Shown: one piece after another, positions 60,093-64,000 of the stretch | How the letters are laid out: each line of letters begins with the position of its first letter | Position numbering within the stretch: the first letter of the stretch is position 1 | From: Vibrio cidicii | GTDB taxonomy: Bacteria > Pseudomonadota > Gammaproteobacteria > Enterobacterales > Vibrionaceae | Assembly (NCBI RefSeq): GCF_009763805.1 | Contig: NZ_CP046804.1 | Span: forward strand, 1,612,001-1,676,000 | DNA length: 64,000 bases | Reading direction: 5' to 3' | The notes under the pieces: generated by a model | What the model was told of the DNA's origin: nothing | What the model saw: the letters and a program-made list of their open reading frames with translations, nothing else | The model's database searches: none | Translations under genes and position numbers: made by a program

Positions 60093-61352
60093 CTATCGAC
60101 AACTAATTTTTGGTAAATCAGACCATTTCGTAGTGTACTGTTTCGACAACAACTGTCTTTTCATACTCCATTCCTGCTTGATGCCTTGCCCCGCGATGAA
60201 GACTGCATCAGTGCCGTATTTTTTGTTTAAGCTGTCAAAAACAGCGTTGAGCTTGTCATTAGATGGATTTTCATTAAGCATGTCTAACTGTTGCATTGTC
60301 CCATCAGACAGGTCTAACAGCCCTACCCCAATTTTGTAAAAACGAACACCATCCTTAAACAATTCATCAGCGGCATTCGACGCGACTTGTGATAGATGAG
60401 TAACGTCAGACGTTGGAAAGCTGAATCGGTGGATAGTCTTAAAAGAAGCTGGCTTTTCATCAAAAGGTGAAGAAGCGGCAAAGCACAACATAACTTTCGT
60501 TAGTGAATTTTGTTCTCTCAATTTTCGTGAAGCGATTCCAGCATGTTTAACCAATGCTTGCCGTAAACTTTCAACATCAGTTATGCGTTCCCCTACGGAA
60601 CGAGTAGAATAAATTTGCTGTTTGTTGGCTTTAACAAGATCCCATCCTTTGCAGATCTGTCCGTTAAGCTCTCTTGCCGTTCTTTCTACTTCTACATTGA
60701 AATCTTTTCTTAATAACCCCACAGGGTATTTCGCTAAGTCATAAGCTGTGTTTATTCCCATGAACTGCATACGTTTAGACAACTTTCGACCGATCCCCCA
60801 AACATCACCAACATCTATATTTTTCAACAGTTCTAACGTTTTTTCTTGATTATCTAATACACAAACGCCATTGAAGCTTCTGACTTTTTTAGCCAGATGA
60901 TTTGCAATTTTTGCAAGTGTTAACGTTGTGCCAAAGCCCACGCATACAGGAAGTCGTGTTTCCTTCCACACAGCTTTTCTCAGAGCTTCACCATGCTTTT
61001 TCAAACATGGAATTGCTGGAAATGTTCGTTGAAATGAAAGAAAACTCTCATCTATCGAATAAACAAACTGCTCAGGTGCAAACCGACCAATAACACTCAT
61101 CATCTTGGCACTCAGATCGCTATACAACTCATAGTTAGAGCTAAACGCAATCACACCTTTTGCTTCACACTTTGATTTAATCTTGAAATAAGGCGAAAAC
61201 TTAGGCACACCAAGTTCTTTTGCTCTTCGATTAGCTGCCACAATGCAGCCATCGTTATTAGACAAAACGATGATCGGCTTGTCTCTCAGATCTGGACGAA
61301 AGACAGTTTCCGCGCTGCAATAAAAAGAGTTGGCATCGACTAAGGCAAACAT
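60093..61352 (-). CDS. umuC: Y-family DNA polymerase, UmuC-type
   Basis: Error-prone translesion polymerase V catalytic subunit. 419 residues: MFALVDANSFYCSAETVFRP with the first catalytic Asp, and SIDESFLSF with the second acidic pair. The thumb (VWGIGRKLSKRMQFMGINTA helix-hairpin-helix) and little finger (RSVGERITDVESLRQAL) are complete. It begins 3 bases after umuD, so the two are co-transcribed from the LexA-box promoter. Confidence 0.94.
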   Translation of the reverse strand: MFALVDANSFYCSAETVFRPDLRDKPIIVLSNNDGCIVAANRRAKELGVPKFSPYFKIKSKCEAKGVIAFSSNYELYSDLSAKMMSVIGRFAPEQFVYSIDESFLSFQRTFPAIPCLKKHGEALRKAVWKETRLPVCVGFGTTLTLAKIANHLAKKVRSFNGVCVLDNQEKTLELLKNIDVGDVWGIGRKLSKRMQFMGINTAYDLAKYPVGLLRKDFNVEVERTARELNGQICKGWDLVKANKQQIYSTRSVGERITDVESLRQALVKHAGIASRKLREQNSLTKVMLCFAASSPFDEKPASFKTIHRFSFPTSDVTHLSQVASNAADELFKDGVRFYKIGVGLLDLSDGTMQQLDMLNENPSNDKLNAVFDSLNKKYGTDAVFIAGQGIKQEWSMKRQLLSKQYTTKWSDLPKISCR

Positions 61353-61355
61353 GAT

Positions 61356-61760
61356 TTATGCGCTCAAAAGAAAGCTTTTTTTGAACAATCTGACGGAACT
61401 GACAACAACACCTTCAATTGTGAAAGTATCGTTTTCAGTGATCGTTACAGTTCCATATTTTGGATTAGCTGAAAGAAGTTGGCGGTTGTGCATATCGATG
61501 ATTTTACAGATAAATTCACCATTCAAATTCGCAACGATTACATCATTGTGTTTCGCCACTGGAAAACGGTCAACTATCAGCAAATCACCATCGAATATAC
61601 CAACTTCAATCATCGATTCACCTTGAGCAAATCCTAAAAACGTGCTTGAAGGACGTTCGACCAACAACTCATCGAGAGATAGATCTAACTGGTTATACTC
61701 TGCCGCTGGCGACTCAAAGCCCGTGATGCCAGCAGATGCGAATAAAGGGATTACTTTCAT
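61356..61760 (-). CDS. umuD: UmuD-type S24 peptidase-like protein
   Basis: 134 residues. By self-cleavage the family turns into UmuD', which with UmuC forms Pol V. The Ser/Lys dyad is visible as S49 (GESM) and K86 (GEFICK), with the same 37-residue spacing as S60/K97 in E. coli. The N-terminus is shorter; the position of the Cys-Gly scissile bond reads Thr13-Gly14 (GITGFESPAAEY), with Ala10-Gly11 as an alternative. LexA box just upstream. Confidence 0.93.
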   Translation of the reverse strand: MKVIPLFASAGITGFESPAAEYNQLDLSLDELLVERPSSTFLGFAQGESMIEVGIFDGDLLIVDRFPVAKHNDVIVANLNGEFICKIIDMHNRQLLSANPKYGTVTITENDTFTIEGVVVSSVRLFKKSFLLSA

Positions 61761-61774
61761 ATAAAATCACATAA

Positions 61775-61790
61775 CTGTATAGGTATACAG
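61775..61790 (-). promoter_or_regulatory. LexA (SOS) box of umuDC
   Basis: CTGTATAGGTATACAG, a perfect CTGT-N8-ACAG, 15 bases upstream of the umuD start. It implies induction by DNA damage. Confidence 0.92.
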
Positions 61791-61882
61791 TAGTATGATT
61801 CGGAGAAGCCAATAGATCAATATGACGGTGAGCTGATCGGTCATTGCACAAACAAAAAAGAGAAGCGATGCTTCCCTTTCTA

Positions 61883-62068
61883 TCAACTCAACTCGTATCG
61901 TTTTCTCTCAATTTCCTTACATTCAGCTTCAAGCTCAGTCCGTTTTTTGAGCAACTTAGCCAACTCTTCTGAGTCATTGTCTCTGTTTGCGCGAGAGATG
62001 GCTTGTGAAAGCTCTTCTAAGTCGTTTACCAGCCTGACAAGTTTTTCGTCCAGTTCTTTTGAGTTCAT
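61883..62068 (-). CDS. small coiled-coil protein of unknown function
   Basis: 61 residues, almost entirely helical and charged (MNSKELDEKLVRLVNDLEEL, ending KEIERKRYELS), so a small coiled-coil protein. A weak ribosome-binding region precedes the ATG at 62068. It lies between umuD and the divergent mod gene. It could be a regulator or antitoxin-like protein, but no motif supports a choice. Confidence 0.55.
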   Translation of the reverse strand: MNSKELDEKLVRLVNDLEELSQAISRANRDNDSEELAKLLKKRTELEAECKEIERKRYELS

Positions 62069-62258
62069 TTGATTGTCTATTACCTAACCTATTGTATTAC
62101 TGACGATAATCATTGTAGAAAATCATTAAGAACGAATCTTATCTGATAGTCGTAGAAGCGGATATTATTATGCATTCCGTCAAGATTTTTCTAACTGTTT
62201 AGTGTATCATATGGCAAATTTTTGACTAATAAATCATCTACTTATATCAGGTTATTAT
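62069..62258. other. short divergent promoter region before mod
   Basis: About 190 A+T-rich bases between the small coiled-coil gene and mod. I see no clear operator. Confidence 0.35.
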
Positions 62259-64000
62259 ATGAACAAAGAAACGCTTTTCTCAAACACAGAAACTGCGAAC
62301 AGCAAGCAGTTAGAGATCTTGCAGAAGCATTTCCCACAATGCTTTGATAAGCAAGGGAACTTTATTCAAGAAAAGTTGCTTGAAGTAGTGAAGTCGTCTG
62401 ATGTTGAGCTTTCGAAAGAATCATATTCTCTAAATTGGTTAGGCAAGTCTTACGCCCGTTTACTAACCAACTTACCGCCTAAAACGCTGTTAAACGAAGA
62501 TAAAGAACATAACCAACTTGATACGAACAAAGACAGTCAAAACTTGCTGATCAAAGGCGATAACCTTGAAGTTTTGAAGCACATGGTTAACGCCTACTCT
62601 GAAAAGGTGAAAATGATCTACATCGACCCACCATATAACACGGGTTCTGATGGTTTTGTTTATAACGATGATCGCAAGTTTACACCGCAACAACTTAGTG
62701 AGTTAGCTGGAATCGATCTTGATGAAGCACAGCGCATTCTTGATTTCACGGCAAAAGGTTCAAGCAGTCATAGTGCTTGGTTAACCTTTATGTATCCACG
62801 TTTATATATTGCCAGAGAATTTTTGTGTGATGATGGATTAATTTATATCTCTATTGATGATAACGAATCTGCACAATTAAAAATTCTTTGTGATGAAATC
62901 TTCGGCGAACAAAACCTATTAAGTCAGTTTACTTGGAGAACGGATGGAAACTTTGATAATCAAGCTAAAATCAAAGTAAACCACGAATATATTTTATGCT
63001 ATGCAAAACGTGCTGATTTGTTTAGTTTTCCAAATTTGGTTGATCCAAACGTAGATGAATCCAGCAAATTATTTAACAATAAAATAATAAATACTATTGT
63101 TAAAAATGGTTCAAAAAACCCAATTAGCAAAGTGGTACTTCCTATTGGATTTAAAGCCAATTTTGATAATGGAGTTATTAAAGCCCGTAATGACTCGTAT
63201 CCATATTTTCATAATGATGCAATTATAAAAAATGGAAAACTGGTTAATGAAGTAACAGTAGAGAGTGGGTGGAGTTCAAAAAGAAACCTTGAGTTGTACA
63301 TCGGTAATAATCTGAAACCAACACTTGATACAAAAGGTCAATTTACAGATTACTGGTTAACAGAAAATGGTGCTATTGAGAGCGTAAAAGAGCGTTCTAT
63401 ACAAAGTCATGTTGTTAGTGTTCTTATGAACATGGGCAATACACAGAGTATGGGATCACAACTTAGCAAAGAATTTGATATTCCATTTTCATACCCTAAA
63501 CCACTTTCTTTAGTAAAATATCTAATATCAGTAGCGTGTGATAAAGCTGACTGTATTATTATGGATTTCTTTTCTGGTTCAGGCACAACCGCTCACTCTG
63601 CAATGGAGCTGAATTGCACTGAAAATTTATCAAGAAAAACCATATCAATTCAGTTACCTGAATTGACAACAGAAAGTAGCGATGCATATCTGGCTGGCTA
63701 TAAGACGGTATTTGACATAACTAAGCAACGACTTATTAAAGCGGCTAACCAGTTATCTGAACGCTACCCTGATTACAAAGGTGATCTTGGTTTCAAGATT
63801 TTCGAAACAGTTGAAGACTTTCGAGTAAGAGATGAAGGTGAACTAACCCTTGAAAACCACTCATTCTTTGATGATGCTGTTCTAACTGATGAGCAATATA
63901 ACACTCTACTTACAACGTGGTGTGTTTATGACGGTAGCCTATTAACAACACCAATCCAAGATGTAGATTTGAATGGCTACACTGCGCATCTGTGCGACAA
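62259..64000 (+). CDS. mod: Type III restriction-modification system methyltransferase (Mod), cut by window edge
   Basis: ATG at 62259; at least 580 codons, still open at base 64000. Motif IV DPPYNTG starts at residue 123 (Asp123) and the SAM-binding motif I FFSGSGTT follows near residue 437. This DPPY-before-FxGxG order is that of beta-class N6-adenine methyltransferases, including EcoP1I/EcoP15I Mod. The N-terminal LNWLGKSYARLLTNLPP and the long spacer (target recognition domain, about 200-400) also fit Type III Mod. The restriction subunit res is expected just beyond the right edge. Confidence 0.9.
   Translation, partial: MNKETLFSNTETANSKQLEILQKHFPQCFDKQGNFIQEKLLEVVKSSDVELSKESYSLNWLGKSYARLLTNLPPKTLLNEDKEHNQLDTNKDSQNLLIKGDNLEVLKHMVNAYSEKVKMIYIDPPYNTGSDGFVYNDDRKFTPQQLSELAGIDLDEAQRILDFTAKGSSSHSAWLTFMYPRLYIAREFLCDDGLIYISIDDNESAQLKILCDEIFGEQNLLSQFTWRTDGNFDNQAKIKVNHEYILCYAKRADLFSFPNLVDPNVDESSKLFNNKIINTIVKNGSKNPISKVVLPIGFKANFDNGVIKARNDSYPYFHNDAIIKNGKLVNEVTVESGWSSKRNLELYIGNNLKPTLDTKGQFTDYWLTENGAIESVKERSIQSHVVSVLMNMGNTQSMGSQLSKEFDIPFSYPKPLSLVKYLISVACDKADCIIMDFFSGSGTTAHSAMELNCTENLSRKTISIQLPELTTESSDAYLAGYKTVFDITKQRLIKAANQLSERYPDYKGDLGFKIFETVEDFRVRDEGELTLENHSFFDDAVLTDEQYNTLLTTWCVYDGSLLTTPIQDVDLNGYTAHLCD

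Larger units (their letters stand above)
57311..64000. mobile_element. integrated element in miaE carrying serine recombinase, umuDC and Type III mod (right end outside window)
   Basis: The base composition drops visibly in G+C at the end of the miaE fragment. The first gene inside is a large serine recombinase 56 bases from the junction, followed by cargo typical of integrated elements. The left crossover should lie within TGTGAGCT (57311-57318), since miaE coding sense is lost right after it. The right end is not in the window. Confidence 0.78.

Overview
The window is a chromosomal segment of a Vibrio, most likely of the V. vulnificus / V. navarrensis group. This rests on gene order (lrp-ftsK-lolA-rarA-serS; bioA divergent from bioBFCD; hisGDCBHAFI; mnmA-hflD-purB), a lysine-riboswitch-controlled NhaC-type transporter, and protein sequences that align closely with what I remember of Vibrio and E. 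coli orthologues. No database was searched, so the species is an inference. I see no rRNA, tRNA or CRISPR array.

Layout. 1-7.35 kb: a cut-off periplasmic solute-binding protein, a YeeZ-like dehydrogenase, tdk, cysS, ppiB, lpxH, an EAL-HDOD protein and a YchJ/SEC-C protein. 7.5-16 kb: eight co-oriented genes for exported proteins (three lipoproteins, LPP20-like and FlgT-like modules, one lytic transglycosylase) that look like one uncharacterised envelope assembly. 16-17 kb: an unusual stretch of almost 1 kb without a convincing gene. 17-24.4 kb: the complete histidine operon with its leader peptide (MNIHHHHHPA) and attenuator. 24.4-32.5 kb: riboswitch-linked lysine/Na+ transporter, hns, gsk, a small acidic protein, mnmA, hflD, purB. 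32.5-38.75 kb: a nine-gene membrane-lipid/stress operon (NTF2-like, SDR, amine oxidase, DUF1365, cfa, DUF2878, CHAIN-like, DUF3833) preceded by repeated TTGTACAA boxes like those of B12/light-sensing MerR regulators. 38.8-57.1 kb: htpX, the biotin genes, serS, rarA, lolA, ftsK, lrp, ald, a PCCYH methyltransferase, cysB and a coiled-coil membrane protein. 57.2 kb to the right edge: a visibly A+T-rich integrated element that splits miaE after codon 48. It carries a large serine recombinase, a protein with an AcrVA2-like tail, a LexA-box-controlled umuDC pair and the start of a Type III restriction-modification mod gene.

The most striking signal is not a gene. Twelve genes spread over the window (tdk, ppiB, an exported protein, hisB, hisD, cfa, an amine oxidase, bioB, rarA, ftsK, a methyltransferase and the recombinase) each carry exactly one +1 frameshift, and in every case removing one A from a GAAAC (or one T from a GTTTC) restores the family sequence. 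The true motif is therefore GAAC/GTTC. Such uniformity points to a motif-specific read error, plausibly caused by a DNA modification at a subset of GAAC/GTTC sites. That is the recognition sequence of Dnd phosphorothioation in E. coli B7A and Salmonella Cerro 87. The genes are probably intact in the organism.
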